Below, piece after piece: positions 1 to 8,406 of a stretch of DNA of 64,000 bases. Both the position numbers and the translations under genes were made by a program. A model generated the notes under the pieces. It did not search any database and was not told the DNA's origin. It saw nothing but the letters and a program-made list of their open reading frames with translations. Where the stretch lies: the NCBI GenBank assembly GCA_030619885.1, contig JAUXAN010000003.1, positions 1 to 64,000 of the forward strand. Direction: 5' to 3'. Source of the DNA: a bacterium. GTDB lineage: Bacteria; Hydrothermota; DG-26; JAUXAN01. The first letter of the stretch is position 1. Every line of letters begins with the position of its first letter.

Positions 1-42
1 AAAAGTCCCTGTGATTTCTAAAAATAAAAGGAAGCCTATCAT
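1..42 (-). CDS. Possible 5' end of a CDS cut by the window edge
   Basis: An ATG on the minus strand is preceded by a purine-rich GGGAG about 7 nt upstream and opens a hydrophobic reading frame (MIGFLLFLEITGTF) that could be a signal peptide. Only 14 codons lie in the window, so neither function nor reality can be judged. Confidence 0.25.
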   Translation of the reverse strand, partial: MIGFLLFLEITGTF

Positions 43-78
43 AGATATAGCTCCCTTTTTCAATGAGTACCGATGCTT

Positions 79-303
79 TTATCGAATCAGCACCACCTTC
101 TTCGTAGATGTGAAATCACCTGTTTCTAATCTGTAGAAGTAAACTCCACTTGGTAGATCGCTTTCGTGTTTATCTTTTCCATCCCATCGCACAGTATAGA
201 TTCCTGCTTTTTTGGTTCCATTTACAAGTGTGCGCACCAACTGCCCTGCCTGATTATAAATCTTCAGACTGACTTTAGTCTCCTTTAGGTTAATGTGAAG
301 GGG
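79..303 (-). pseudogene. C-terminal fragment of a T9SS-type secreted protein (FlgD-like sorting domain)
   Basis: The minus strand reads about 74 residues ending in a stop, including KIYNQAGQLVRTLV, VRWDGKDK, SGVYFYRL and KKVVLIR. This is the pattern of C-terminal FlgD-like/Por secretion tails, and the intact protease at 42365-45613 ends the same way (KIYNVAGQLIKTLV, SGVYFFRL, KTVLIR). There is no start codon or upstream domain: the frame runs directly into transposase-like debris at position 304. I read it as the tail of an exported protein whose body was lost when the neighbouring element inserted or recombined. It is missing from the ORF track because it has no start codon. Confidence 0.75.
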
Positions 304-561
304 TCAAGCATAAATATTATGCTTTTTACCTATAGCGAGTTCTCTTTGGAGTTCTGAAATCAGTTTCTTAATCTCCATATCTTCAGGTAATTTCTTCTCT
401 ACTTTTCCTATAGCTGTACTCTAAGTCGCAGGTTCACGGTTGAAGTACTCTCCAATCTCTTTTACCTTATATCCTTCCACTACTCTTCCTAAATAGCCAA
501 TTATACTTCTTGCTTTAGATGCGCTTCGATTTCTGGAGGTATGAATATCTTTTTTTACGTC
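304..561 (-). pseudogene. Remnant of a REP-associated (Y1-type) transposase, C-terminal helix-turn-helix part
   Basis: The minus strand reads about 85 codons with pieces such as SKARSIIGYLGRVVEGY, KVKEIGEYFNREPAT and IGKVEKKL, broken by one in-frame TAG near 421-423. The C-terminal DnaA-like or HTH extension of REP-associated tyrosine transposases has this look (hydrophobic GYLG..V.GY followed by an IG..F pattern). The stop codon and the missing N-terminal HUH domain make it a pseudogene. The fragment is bounded by AGGGGTCA at one end (about 299) and its inverse TGACCCCT at the other (about 569), which could be element ends. The N-terminal half of a similar transposase lies at 57001-57129. 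Confidence 0.6.
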
Positions 562-583
562 TGACCCCTCCTGCTGGCCACAA

Positions 584-640
584 GTTTTTACAAAGTTGAA
601 AAAATTGAATCAAATATTGGAATCGTCCCCGCTATATGTT
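584..640. repeat. 57-bp direct repeat, copy 1 (partner 1469-1525)
   Basis: The copies match at 54 of 57 positions; the last 35 bp (TGAATCAAATATTGG...) are identical. They sit in the same orientation 885 bp apart and enclose the DUF5678/retropepsin pair. Confidence 0.85.
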
Positions 641-649
641 ATTAGTATG

Positions 650-1108
650 TCAGCTTTTGGTTTTTGCTTGGCGGTTTTTAGATAGATCATCGGAACTTCG
701 TTTTCGAACCCATTCGAGTTCGATTGTCCTTTTATCTTGCTTAAAACTCACATAGAAGTTGTCAAATATATCTATTCTACCCAATAATGGAACTACTTCC
801 TCACTTAATGCCCAGGCAACTTCAGTCTCAAATTTATGCTCTCCAATTTTCACCTCTACAGTTTTGAAAATTACAGGTATTCCCTGCCTGCCAAGTCCAT
901 ACAATTCTTCAATCTTATTCTTCTCAATCTCTAATCCTAAAAGTTTTCCCAATGAAAGTGGAAGCAATGTCACATCTGCACCCGAATCGATGTATGGATG
1001 ACATTCAATCCATTCCCCCGTAAAACTTTTAAATTCAATATCCGCCACTGGACGAAATATCGAGGTTCCCTTTCTTCCTGTTTCCTTTCTGTATTTAAAG
1101 ACTACCAT
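650..1108 (-). CDS. Retropepsin-like aspartic protease domain protein
   Basis: A 152-residue protein with the aspartic-protease signature IDSGADVTLLP (D-S-G near residue 43) and a later hydrophobic-hydrophobic-G element (VPLLGRIDIF, near residue 108), as in small single-domain retropepsin-like proteins. Such enzymes act as dimers with one Asp from each subunit; that is family knowledge, and dimerisation here is assumed. There is no signal peptide or membrane segment, so it is probably cytoplasmic. Its start overlaps the end of the upstream DUF5678 gene by 7 bp, implying translational coupling. The pair lies between 57-bp direct repeats, which suggests an acquired cassette. Its substrate is unknown. 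Confidence 0.75.
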   Translation of the reverse strand: MVVFKYRKETGRKGTSIFRPVADIEFKSFTGEWIECHPYIDSGADVTLLPLSLGKLLGLEIEKNKIEELYGLGRQGIPVIFKTVEVKIGEHKFETEVAWALSEEVVPLLGRIDIFDNFYVSFKQDKRTIELEWVRKRSSDDLSKNRQAKTKS

Positions 1109-1332
1109 ATTTCTGCCATTAGAACCAGGATTTCTTTACTCGGGACCTTGGCTATTGAAGGCTTCTTCTTTGGATATTTCGTTTTCGCCTCCTTGTAGAC
1201 CTTTTCCGCATCATCTCCAGAAGTTACAACCCTCTGGTCTACAATAGCTATCCATTTCCCAGCATACCTTTGAGTGTCAGCCCTTATATACCACTCATAA
1301 TTTTTGGATACGGGAACGGTGCTAGATTTCAT
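1102..1332 (-). CDS. DUF5678 family small protein
   Basis: A 76-residue protein with the pattern GKWIAIVDQRVVTSGDDAE, then VYKEAKTKYPKKKP, which matches the DUF5678 family (K-W-[IV]-A-x-V-D-G-x-V-V-x-S-G). The family is widespread in archaea and some bacteria and is often found beside retropepsin-like proteins; its function is unknown. The start is supported by AAGGAGGG about 6 nt upstream. It overlaps the protease gene downstream, so the two probably form a two-gene unit, perhaps a precursor or inhibitor with its protease, or a toxin-antitoxin-like pair. That role is inference. Confidence 0.75.
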   Translation of the reverse strand: MKSSTVPVSKNYEWYIRADTQRYAGKWIAIVDQRVVTSGDDAEKVYKEAKTKYPKKKPSIAKVPSKEILVLMAEIW

Positions 1333-1369
1333 TGTCAGCCCTCCTTTTATTTTTTACCATTGTTTGTTA

Positions 1370-1398
1370 TTTTTACAATAAAATCTGATAAAAGTCAA
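1370..1398 (-). promoter_or_regulatory. Putative promoter of the DUF5678/retropepsin pair
   Basis: On the minus strand, TTGACT and TAAAAA are separated by 17 nt, about 40 nt before the ribosome binding site of the DUF5678 gene. The -10 box is weak. Confidence 0.4.
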
Positions 1399-1468
1399 GA
1401 GAAATAAAATGTCAAAGTAGGTAGAAAGTGGGGTAAAGTAAAGTTCACAGATTTTACATTGGTGCCAG

Positions 1469-1525
1469 GTTTTGACAAAGTTGACAAAAATGAATCAAAT
1501 ATTGGAATCGTCCCCGCTATATGTT
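1469..1525. repeat. 57-bp direct repeat, copy 2 (partner 584-640)
   Basis: Near-identical to 584-640 (3 mismatches). It lies between the lipoate ligase 3' end and the DUF5678 promoter, so the two copies bracket the cassette. Confidence 0.85.
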
Positions 1526-1560
1526 TTACAGCGATAGAATTGGTCAAACTATATTCTCGG

Positions 1561-2259
1561 TCACCCTGTTGATAATTTCTCTTCTTTGAACTTTATACCG
1601 AACTGCGATTCAAACCCATCTTTTAAGAAGCGTATCACTTCTCCTATCTCTATTTTTCTTTTCAACACAGAAGCGATACTTATGAATTCATCTTCTGTAT
1701 CAAATATTTCCGAATGAGGGATATTTGGCTCATCTGTCAATATCGTTCCCTGCTGAAGAAAAGCACCTGCTCGTCTCACCTGTGCACTTCCGATGACTTT
1801 TTTCCCTCCACATAGAATTTCATACCTTGAAGGGAGTGAAAAACAGAGGGGGGAGCGGTTAGAGGAACTCCTTCGTATCCTTTGAAGTTCAAAATTCAAT
1901 CCCAGTTTTTTAAAACCCCTTATGAATGCCAGTGCAATCTTTTTGTAAGTATCGAGGACGGTTCCACCAACTATGGGGTCGGAAACCTTTGCAACGATGC
2001 TATAGGTTAAATTATTATCGTGGTAGACAGCCCTTCCACCTGTCGGTCTTCTTACGACTTGAAGGTTAATTTTTTTTGCCCTCTTGAGGGTCTCATCGTC
2101 CAATTCTTGATGATAACCTATGGTGATGGCTGGTGGTTTAAATGAGTAGAAGCGGAGGGTAGGGGGTGAGCTGTCACTGGCGACCGATTTCAGCAATGCC
2201 TCATCCACACCCATCTGGTAGAGACCGCTGGCTTCTATGAATTCTAAAATCCGCCACAT
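1561..2259 (-). CDS. Lipoate-protein ligase A family protein (lipoyl/octanoyl transferase)
   Basis: A 232-residue protein of the biotin/lipoate A/B ligase fold. The lipoyl-binding loop reads RRPTGGRAVYHDN (residues 70-82), matching the family pattern RR.GGGAV.HD. The catalytic lysine is in KVIGSAQVRR (about residue 154). The family attaches lipoate or octanoate to the lipoyl domains of 2-oxoacid dehydrogenases or the glycine cleavage H protein. The sequence alone does not separate LplA (ligase) from LipM-type octanoyltransferase; the short length without a C-terminal accessory domain favours LipM or a split LplA. No lipoylated substrate protein lies in the window. It is downstream of ahcY across a 145-bp gap filled by repeats, so it may not be in that operon. 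Confidence 0.85.
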   Translation of the reverse strand: MWRILEFIEASGLYQMGVDEALLKSVASDSSPPTLRFYSFKPPAITIGYHQELDDETLKRAKKINLQVVRRPTGGRAVYHDNNLTYSIVAKVSDPIVGGTVLDTYKKIALAFIRGFKKLGLNFELQRIRRSSSNRSPLCFSLPSRYEILCGGKKVIGSAQVRRAGAFLQQGTILTDEPNIPHSEIFDTEDEFISIASVLKRKIEIGEVIRFLKDGFESQFGIKFKEEKLSTG

Positions 2260-2304
2260 ATTAAATCAAAAAAACACGGTCGCAGACCCGTATGGGAGTA
2301 CCAT

Positions 2305-2388
2305 CTCTGGATCCGCATGGACGGATGCTGACACTGATAAACACAGAACGGGGAATTTGCAAATCTTATCTATACGGATCTGTTGCAC
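2305..2388. repeat. Two copies of the TCCATACGGAT-type dispersed palindromic repeat
   Basis: The lplA-ahcY gap holds GGATCCGCATGGACGGAT and, 60 bp on, TATACGGATCTGTTG. These are variants of a motif (TCCATACGGATCC and its complement) that recurs near 5884, 22470, 35814, 45668, 56781 and 57108. Confidence 0.55.
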
Positions 2389-2404
2389 AGCATTAGTATA
2401 TTTT

Positions 2405-3658
2405 TTATGTTCCCATTTGCCAAGAACTCAGATATTTTTTTTGCTGCTCCGTTAGAATGTCTATCTTTACTCCCATAGAAATTAACTTCAAATTTGCAAT
2501 CTCTTTATCTATCTCTTCTGGAATTTTATAGACCTTCTTATCCATCTTTCTCCCATTCTTTACTATGTATTCTACTGCAAGTGCCTGATTTGCAAAACTC
2601 ATATCCATTACAGATGCTGGATGCCCCTCTGCGGCAGAGAGATTTACAAGCCTACCTTCTGATAGCAGGTAAAGTCTTTTCCCATTTTTGAATTCGAATT
2701 CCTCCACACTCTCTCTAATCATTCGCCTTTTTATACTCAGTTTTTTCAAATCCGCTTTATTTATCTCTACATCGAAATGTCCTGAGTTGGCAAGTATGGC
2801 ACCATCTTTCATCGCTTCAAAATGGCTTTTTCTCATAACATTTATATCTCCGGTAACCGTGACAAAAAGGTCTCCAATAGGAGAAGCATCTTTTATTCGC
2901 ATAACCCTGTACCCATCCATCAATGCTTCTAATGCCCTTATAGGGTTTGTTTCACATACCACAACATTACCACCCATTCCTTTCGCTCTCATCGCTACCC
3001 CTCTTCCACACCAGCCATAACCGCATATGACAACTGCCTTGCCTGCGAGAAGGATATTTGTAGCCCGCAAAATCCCGTCAATAGTTGACTGCCCTGTACC
3101 ATATCTATTATCGAAGAGATACTTGGTTTCAGAATCATTCACAGCAACGATTGGATACTCGAGTTTTTTCTCTTTTTCGAGGGCACGGAGTCTGATGACA
3201 CCGGTCGTGGTCTCCTCTGTCCCACCAAGTATATTTTGAATCAATTCTCTGCGCTTTGAATGTGTGGTTGACACTAAATCCGCACCATCGTCCAATGTAA
3301 CATTCGGTTTTATGTCGAGCACATCATTTATATGTTTATAATAAGTCTTTCTATCTTCGCCTTCAATAGCATATACTGGGACATGATAATCTTCTACAAG
3401 TGAAGCGGCAACATCATCCTTTGTGGAAAGGGGATTTGATGCACAGAGAGAAACTTCCGCGCCTCCGGCTTTCAGAGCTATGGCAAGATTTGCCGTTTCT
3501 GTAGTGATATGAAGACATGCACCTATCTTTATTCCCGAAAGTGGGTTTTCCTTCACAAATCTTTTTTGAATGACCTTCAATACTGGCATCCAGTGGGAAG
3601 ACCATTCTATCTTCAATTTTCCCTGTTTTTTAAGTTCTGGATTTTTTATATCACTCAT
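2405..3658 (-). CDS. ahcY: Adenosylhomocysteinase (S-adenosylhomocysteine hydrolase)
   Basis: A 417-residue protein of normal length for the prokaryotic form. It has the NAD-binding signature [18 protein letters not shown] near residue 210 and conserved stretches typical of the family ([57 protein letters not shown]). It reversibly hydrolyses S-adenosylhomocysteine to adenosine and homocysteine using bound NAD+, clearing the product of methyltransferases. Its ATG overlaps the metK stop in an ATGA, so SAM synthesis and SAH removal are translationally coupled. The C-terminal KY of the family is replaced by a short tail (SSWQMGT). Confidence 0.95.
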   Translation of the reverse strand: MSDIKNPELKKQGKLKIEWSSHWMPVLKVIQKRFVKENPLSGIKIGACLHITTETANLAIALKAGGAEVSLCASNPLSTKDDVAASLVEDYHVPVYAIEGEDRKTYYKHINDVLDIKPNVTLDDGADLVSTTHSKRRELIQNILGGTEETTTGVIRLRALEKEKKLEYPIVAVNDSETKYLFDNRYGTGQSTIDGILRATNILLAGKAVVICGYGWCGRGVAMRAKGMGGNVVVCETNPIRALEALMDGYRVMRIKDASPIGDLFVTVTGDINVMRKSHFEAMKDGAILANSGHFDVEINKADLKKLSIKRRMIRESVEEFEFKNGKRLYLLSEGRLVNLSAAEGHPASVMDMSFANQALAVEYIVKNGRKMDKKVYKIPEEIDKEIANLKLISMGVKIDILTEQQKKYLSSWQMGT

Positions 3659-4797
3659 TTTCCAATCTCCTTTTTTAAATTATTTGCTTGGTCTGTACTT
3701 TCCCATGTGAATCCTTCTTCTTCTCTCCCAAAATGTCCAAAGCAGGCAGTTCGTTTATAGATGGGTTTCAAGAGAGATAAGTAATCTATGATGCCTGAAG
3801 GTGTGAGGTCAAAAGATTTCTTCACCGCCTTCACCAATTTTTCCTCAGAAACCTTACCTGTACGGAATGTCTGTATATCAACCGAAACGGGCTCGGCTAC
3901 ACCTATAGCGTATGAAAGTTGGATCTCGCATCTTTGGGCAAGGTTTGCCTCTACAATATTCTTGGCGATATATCTTGCCATATATGATGCCGAGCGGTCT
4001 ACTTTGCTGGGGTCCTTGCCAGAGAAACATCCACCACCGTGATGTGCAAAACCACCGTATGTATCAACCATAATCTTTCTTCCTGTAACACCTGTATCAC
4101 CCTGAGGGCCGCCGATCACAAATCTTCCTGTAGGATTTATTAGAATTTTTGTGTTCTGATCCAGCAATTTATCAGACACAACTTCTTTTATCACTTTATC
4201 AAGTACATCTGTCCTCAATTCCTCTTCCTTTACATTCGGGTCGTGCTGAGCTGAAATCAATATCGCATCTACTCTAAAAGGTTTCCCATCTCTGTATTCA
4301 ACTGTAACCTGAGATTTTCCATCGGGTCTCAAATACCTCAATATCTTATTCTTTCTGACTTCTGAAAGTTTTCTCACCAATTTATGCGCAAGCATAATGG
4401 GCAGGGGCATCAACTCAGGGGTTTCTCTGATGGCATATCCAATCATCGTTCCCTGATCTCCTGCTCCACCTATATTCACACCTATTGCTATATCAGACGA
4501 CTGTTCCTGAATAGATGTCATAATCGCACAGGTTTCAAAATCAAAACCGTATTTAGAATTTGTGTAACCACATTCTTTAACGGTATTTCTCACTATCTGC
4601 TGAACATCGACATAGCAGTCGGTGGTTATCTCACCTGATACAATACAAAGTCCTCGTGTCACTAACGTTTCGCATGCTACTCTTCCATTGGTGTCTTTCA
4701 GCATGATTCTATCCAGTATCGCATCCGATATTTGGTCACATAGTTTGTCTGGATGACCTTCAGTAACGGACTCAGAAGTAAAAAAACTTTTTCTCAT
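3655..4797 (-). CDS. metK: S-adenosylmethionine synthetase
   Basis: The protein begins [20 protein letters not shown] and contains [26 protein letters not shown] and [16 protein letters not shown], the hallmarks of MetK (ATP and methionine to SAM). The ORF track starts 18 codons earlier at 4851. I chose the ATG at 4797 because it has AAGGAGG directly upstream and matches where family members begin; the extra residues would overlap the upstream gene. About 380 residues is normal length. It lies 25 bp after the phosphate butyryltransferase-like gene and overlaps ahcY by 4 bp, forming one minus-strand operon. Confidence 0.95.
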   Translation of the reverse strand: MRKSFFTSESVTEGHPDKLCDQISDAILDRIMLKDTNGRVACETLVTRGLCIVSGEITTDCYVDVQQIVRNTVKECGYTNSKYGFDFETCAIMTSIQEQSSDIAIGVNIGGAGDQGTMIGYAIRETPELMPLPIMLAHKLVRKLSEVRKNKILRYLRPDGKSQVTVEYRDGKPFRVDAILISAQHDPNVKEEELRTDVLDKVIKEVVSDKLLDQNTKILINPTGRFVIGGPQGDTGVTGRKIMVDTYGGFAHHGGGCFSGKDPSKVDRSASYMARYIAKNIVEANLAQRCEIQLSYAIGVAEPVSVDIQTFRTGKVSEEKLVKAVKKSFDLTPSGIIDYLSLLKPIYKRTACFGHFGREEEGFTWESTDQANNLKKEIGK

Positions 4798-4822
4798 CAA
4801 ACCTCCTTTTTCAAATTTCAAC

Positions 4823-5731
4823 CTAGCTGCTTCTGGACAGTTTGGCAGCAAGGGCTATTGAGTAAAATTTAGATTCTCCACTGTCTCCTCTCGATGTAAG
4901 AATACAGGGTTTAGTCGTTCCTGCAACCACTGCTGCCAGCTTTGCATTTGATAGACGTGTACCAGTTTTAAAGAATACATTTCCGCTCTCTATATTTGGA
5001 AATATGAGTATATCGGCTGAACCTGCAACGCTACTTTTCAACCCTTTTATATCTGCAGATTCTTTTGAGACTGCTACATCCATAGCGAGGGGTCCATCAA
5101 TCTCAGCGCCTTTTATCTGTCCGCGGTCTGCCATTTTCGATATGACGGCGGCGTCGAGTGTAGGCTGCATCTTCGGATTTACCTTCTCCACAGCACAGAT
5201 GATAGCTACTTTCGGCCGAGATATACCGAGAAGATGCGCCACCTCAATCGTATACTTCACCATCTCTATCTTCTGGAAAAGATCAGGATATGGAATTACA
5301 GCGACATCGGAGACGATTAAGAGGCGTGGATAGGTTGGAAACTCTAAAACCGTAATATGGGATAATACTCTCTTAGGTGGTAACAGTCCTCGCTCTTTGT
5401 CGAGTATAGCCCTCATATATAAAGAAGTATCTATCAATCCCTTCATCAATGCATCACCTTTACCATCCCTTACCAGTTCAACTGACTTTATGAGTGCTTT
5501 TTTAGTATCACTCTCATTTTCTATTTCAAAACTATCAATAGGTACTTTATGTTCAGCAGCAACTTTTTCAATTTTTGTTCTATTTCCAATCAGTGTCGCC
5601 TTTACAACACCTTCACTCACACCCCTTCCCACTGCTTCTATCGTATGTGGGTCTTCTCCGCATGCGACGACCAAATTCTTCGTACTTTCCTTTTTTACCT
5701 CATCTACCAGTTCAGAAAGTTTTCTAATCAT
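4823..5731 (-). CDS. ptb: Phosphate butyryltransferase / phosphate acetyltransferase family enzyme
   Basis: A 302-residue protein of the PTA/PTB family: N-terminal [13 protein letters not shown], then [35 protein letters not shown], and C-terminal [32 protein letters not shown]. The length and the LMKG/GTRLS motifs are closer to phosphate butyryltransferase (acyl-CoA + Pi to acyl phosphate) than to full-length Pta. No butyrate kinase (Buk) is next to it, as would be usual; instead it heads the metK-ahcY operon. The substrate cannot be set from sequence. GGGAGG lies 7 nt before the ATG. Confidence 0.85.
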   Translation of the reverse strand: MIRKLSELVDEVKKESTKNLVVACGEDPHTIEAVGRGVSEGVVKATLIGNRTKIEKVAAEHKVPIDSFEIENESDTKKALIKSVELVRDGKGDALMKGLIDTSLYMRAILDKERGLLPPKRVLSHITVLEFPTYPRLLIVSDVAVIPYPDLFQKIEMVKYTIEVAHLLGISRPKVAIICAVEKVNPKMQPTLDAAVISKMADRGQIKGAEIDGPLAMDVAVSKESADIKGLKSSVAGSADILIFPNIESGNVFFKTGTRLSNAKLAAVVAGTTKPCILTSRGDSGESKFYSIALAAKLSRSS

Positions 5732-5758
5732 ACAAGTCCTCCCTAATCTGTTACTGTG

Positions 5759-5786
5759 ATTTTAATATTATATTTAAAAATGTCAA
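5759..5786 (-). promoter_or_regulatory. Promoter of the ptb-metK-ahcY operon
   Basis: Minus strand TTGACA, 16-nt spacer, TAAAAT, ending 27 nt before the ptb ATG, which has its own GGGAGG ribosome binding site. Confidence 0.6.
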
Positions 5787-6060
5787 GATAAGAAAAATCT
5801 TGCCTTCCCTACGGACCGTATGGTCGGCAAGATGCTTGAACTACCTAATTTGTCCGCAGGATGCTGTGCATAGGGCAAACCTTTCCACAGGATCCTGCGG
5901 ATAGGTTTGCTTTTCGCAAGGCTGAAGCCTTGCCCTACGGGCTGAATTTCAAAAAGAAACCACCAGATTTTCACAGTTGTAGGAAACCCGCACGGGTTCC
6001 CTACTGGCAATGAAATTCTCGGTCATCCTGTCAAACGTTTTGCTTGCATATTTAAATTAT
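5787..6060. repeat. Composite intergenic repeat region with several hairpins
   Basis: The gap between ptb and the TPR gene has no credible CDS. It contains a perfect hairpin GCAAGGCTGAAGCCTTGC (5916-5933), an arm pair GTAGGAAACCCG/CGGGTTCCCTAC (about 5979-6004), a GCAAACCT...AGGTTTGC stem that encloses TCCACAGGATCCTGCGG, and a CTTGCC...GGCAAG stem near 5799-5831. The GTAGG..AACC...CCCTAC pair belongs to the same family as the palindromes at 45617 and 49099. The ORF track entry at 5783-6010 is a read-through of these repeats. Confidence 0.6.
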
Positions 6061-6091
6061 ATTGGGGTGGAATTCCTGATAAAAAGTTTTT

Positions 6092-7030
6092 TCATTTTCT
6101 CTTCTTCTCAGTTAAAATTTTGGTCTTGATTATAGGCACATATTGGCTGTCTGGATATCTCTCAATAAGCAGTTTATATGCTTCGATGGAAAGTTTATCT
6201 TTTTTCTGCTCTTTTAAAATTTCGGCGATTCGGAACTGAGCATCATCTGCTGCATTTGAATCTGGATATTTTTCCAACAGCTTCCTATATCCACCAAGTG
6301 CATCGTCATATAACCCCTTGGTTTCTTTATTCAACGTCTGATTATACATCTTCAATGGCTTCCAGTCAAAATCAGAATTCTCCTTTATGAATTCAATCCT
6401 CTCTTTTGCCGTTTTTGCATACCATGAAGATTGCGTAAGATTCTGCGCTTTGTTCAACGACTCTACCTTTTTGTAATCTGTGATCGCCTTATCAAAATCA
6501 GTATATACCCGTTCTTGAATTTCAGCCTGTCGCAATTGCGATTGTAGAGCGAGATTACTCGTAGCATACTTTTCTACTAATCGCTTATACGATTTAATGG
6601 CATCTCCATAGTTGTGAAGGTATTTCTCATAAATTTCTCCTATCTTATATTCAGCATCGTCGGCATATTCACTCCCCGTAAACTCCTTGAGGAATTTTTT
6701 GAATATTTTTAGCGCTTTTTTATAATCCCCTACCTCGATATAGCAATATCCAATCCAGAAATGGGCATCGTCTAAAAATTCAACTGTCTTTGCAGTAACT
6801 TCTTTCTTTGCAGGAGCTTTTGCTCTGGCTTCTTTACGATACGCTTTTTCAGGATGTGGCTTTTCTTCATGATATGGGTCTGGAGAAATTAATTTTTCAT
6901 ACAGTGTAATCGCTTCAGTCCATCTACCTTCGTGACATAGTGTCGTTGCGTCAAGATAAATTTGGTATGGATTTTTAACGGTGTTTGATTGTGAAGTTGC
7001 TAAACACAATAACAGTATAATTTTTATCAT
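6092..7030 (-). CDS. Exported TPR protein linked to the sigma/anti-sigma operon
   Basis: A 312-residue protein with a short N-terminal hydrophobic segment (MIKIILLLCLATSQS) that looks like a signal peptide, so it is probably periplasmic. The rest is tetratricopeptide-like: repeated A..Y..L...P.S..A..A pieces such as GDYKKALKIFKKFLKEF, GDAIKSYKRLVEKY, GGYRKLLEKYPDSNAADDA and LSIEAYKLLIERYPDSQY, as in BamD or YbgF-like outer-membrane assembly scaffolds. It starts 1 bp after the anti-sigma gene and is thus the third gene of an envelope-stress-like operon. Its binding partner is unknown. Confidence 0.75.
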   Translation of the reverse strand: MIKIILLLCLATSQSNTVKNPYQIYLDATTLCHEGRWTEAITLYEKLISPDPYHEEKPHPEKAYRKEARAKAPAKKEVTAKTVEFLDDAHFWIGYCYIEVGDYKKALKIFKKFLKEFTGSEYADDAEYKIGEIYEKYLHNYGDAIKSYKRLVEKYATSNLALQSQLRQAEIQERVYTDFDKAITDYKKVESLNKAQNLTQSSWYAKTAKERIEFIKENSDFDWKPLKMYNQTLNKETKGLYDDALGGYRKLLEKYPDSNAADDAQFRIAEILKEQKKDKLSIEAYKLLIERYPDSQYVPIIKTKILTEKKRK

Positions 7031-7031
7031 A

Positions 7032-7742
7032 CTACCTCCTTGATTTAGAGTCCTTCGTTTCTATCAATCTGCTGAGTACCCCCGAGCTCAAGATTTCTTT
7101 TTGCACCAATTTCATGTGAGAGGGCTCAGCATTTACTATTTTTATAAAAATCATTTCTAAACTCCTTGCCCTTTCTCCTAGGTCAGGACTATCCTTATAG
7201 GTTGTAACCCTATTCAACAATCCGCTCGACACCAGTTCATTTCGAAGAAAATTCATCTCATCAACGTTCTCTCGAATATTGAGTGCTTTGATTAAAATGA
7301 CTTCCGAGCTGACCATATCACGCATGATAGTCTCGTCTTCCACCTTTGCTTTTAAAAGAATTTCTTCCCTCCCGTGTTTTAACCCAAGGCGATAGATACC
7401 AATCAATAGAATCAAAGCCACACCAGCTGCTGCTGTAGCTACTCTAAACTCCGTTCTCATCAGAATAGAAAGCCACCAGTCTCTCAGGGAAAACCCAGCT
7501 TTGCGTTCGACTTTGGGCGCTACCCTTCTGAGCAATCTACTCGAATACTCTTCCCAGTATTCTTCAGGTGGTTCTTCGGGTATCAGTGATGTAGTCAACC
7601 TATCTACTGATTGAAACGATGCGAATTCAAGAGCACAATCTGAACAGACTTTCAAATGCTCCTCCACTAACTGTCTTTTATTCATAGAAAGTTCATCGTC
7701 AAGGTAAGCACTCAAAAGTTTTTTAACCTCTTTACACTTCAT
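7032..7742 (-). CDS. Anti-sigma factor with N-terminal zinc finger (ZAS-type) and one membrane helix
   Basis: A 236-residue protein. Its N-terminus carries the ZAS pattern: C3 (MKCKEV), then EEHLKVCSDCALEF with H-x3-C-x2-C, as in RseA/RsrA/ChrR-like anti-sigma factors. A single transmembrane helix (ATAAAGVALILLIGIYRLGL, about residues 102-121) puts the C-terminal domain in the periplasm. That region has no recognised domain. The gene overlaps the ECF sigma gene by 4 bp; by family precedent it would hold that sigma factor inactive at the membrane until an envelope signal arrives. Confidence 0.85.
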   Translation of the reverse strand: MKCKEVKKLLSAYLDDELSMNKRQLVEEHLKVCSDCALEFASFQSVDRLTTSLIPEEPPEEYWEEYSSRLLRRVAPKVERKAGFSLRDWWLSILMRTEFRVATAAAGVALILLIGIYRLGLKHGREEILLKAKVEDETIMRDMVSSEVILIKALNIRENVDEMNFLRNELVSSGLLNRVTTYKDSPDLGERARSLEMIFIKIVNAEPSHMKLVQKEILSSGVLSRLIETKDSKSRR

Positions 7743-8299
7743 TCTATCATCTCCGCGGTGATATATTCTTTAAGTAGCTCTTTCAAATTTGTCCTTGCTC
7801 GATTCAATCGAGACATAACGGTTCCAAGAGAGCATCCTAATGTCTTTGATATCTCTTTGTAAGAGAGTCCCTCATAGACACGGAGCACAAAAACCGCTTT
7901 ATTCTTTGGTGAAAGGGCAGAAATCGCTCCTTCGATTTTAGTATTCAGTTCCTTCATCTCGGCTAATTTTGCGGGATTCCCACTCTGAGAAGGCACTCTC
8001 CTTAAGAGTTCGTTATGGAGTGAACAGAAGCGAGAAGCCCTTTTCAGATAATTTATGCACAGATTCACAATTATCCGATACAGCCATGGGTAAAATTTAT
8101 AATTTTCATTGAAAGAATTTATGGATTTATACACTTTTATGAAAGCCTCTTGCGAAAGATCATCAGCCACCTCATGGATGCGGCACATTCTGTAAGCGAT
8201 ATAGTAAGCACGCTTTTTATACTTATTAACCAGTTCATTGAAACCATCAATATCGCCTTCTTTAAATCTTCTTACCCAGATTCTATCCTCATTCTCCAT
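7739..8299 (-). CDS. ECF-type RNA polymerase sigma factor (sigma-70 family, RpoE-like)
   Basis: A 186-residue two-domain sigma factor. Region 2 is near residues 15-80 (FNELVNKYKKRAYYIAYRM, VADDLSQEAFIKVYKS, YPWLYRIIVNLCINYLKR). Region 4 is near 125-178 (LSPKNKAVFVLRVYEGLSYKEISKTLGCSLGTVMSRLNRAR), a typical sigma-4 helix-turn-helix. It is first in a sigma/anti-sigma/TPR operon, so it probably autoregulates. It is divergent from the lipid A-related acyltransferase gene, which raises the possibility of a shared envelope-stress control point. Confidence 0.92.
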   Translation of the reverse strand: MENEDRIWVRRFKEGDIDGFNELVNKYKKRAYYIAYRMCRIHEVADDLSQEAFIKVYKSINSFNENYKFYPWLYRIIVNLCINYLKRASRFCSLHNELLRRVPSQSGNPAKLAEMKELNTKIEGAISALSPKNKAVFVLRVYEGLSYKEISKTLGCSLGTVMSRLNRARTNLKELLKEYITAEMIE

Positions 8300-8340
8300 A
8301 ACTAACCTTTCTCTATTATATTATACAACACTATGTACAA

Positions 8341-8369
8341 AATATTCCATAAAATAAAGGAATTGTCAA
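8341..8369 (-). promoter_or_regulatory. Putative promoter of the ECF sigma operon
   Basis: Minus strand TTGACA, 17-nt spacer, AATATT (4 of 6 consensus), about 40 nt before the sigma-factor ATG. Its -35 box lies only 4 nt from the -35 of the divergent promoter, and the sequence TTGACAAGTTTTTTGTCAA between them is an inverted repeat. Confidence 0.4.
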
Positions 8370-8372
8370 TAC

Positions 8373-8400
8373 TTGACAAGTTTTTTGTCAAAGATATAAT
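8373..8400 (+). promoter_or_regulatory. Strong promoter of the acyltransferase-waaA-lpxK operon, apparently leaderless
   Basis: TTGACA, 16-nt spacer, TATAAT, with the ATG only 6 nt after the -10 box. Transcription would start at or next to the A of the start codon, leaving no room for a Shine-Dalgarno site. Confidence 0.7.
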
Positions 8401-8406
8401 TTAAGA

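Noticed and set aside
5783-6010. 75-aa minus-strand ORF upstream of the TPR gene
   Set aside because: It translates a string of palindromic repeats, and the residues mirror the repeat units.
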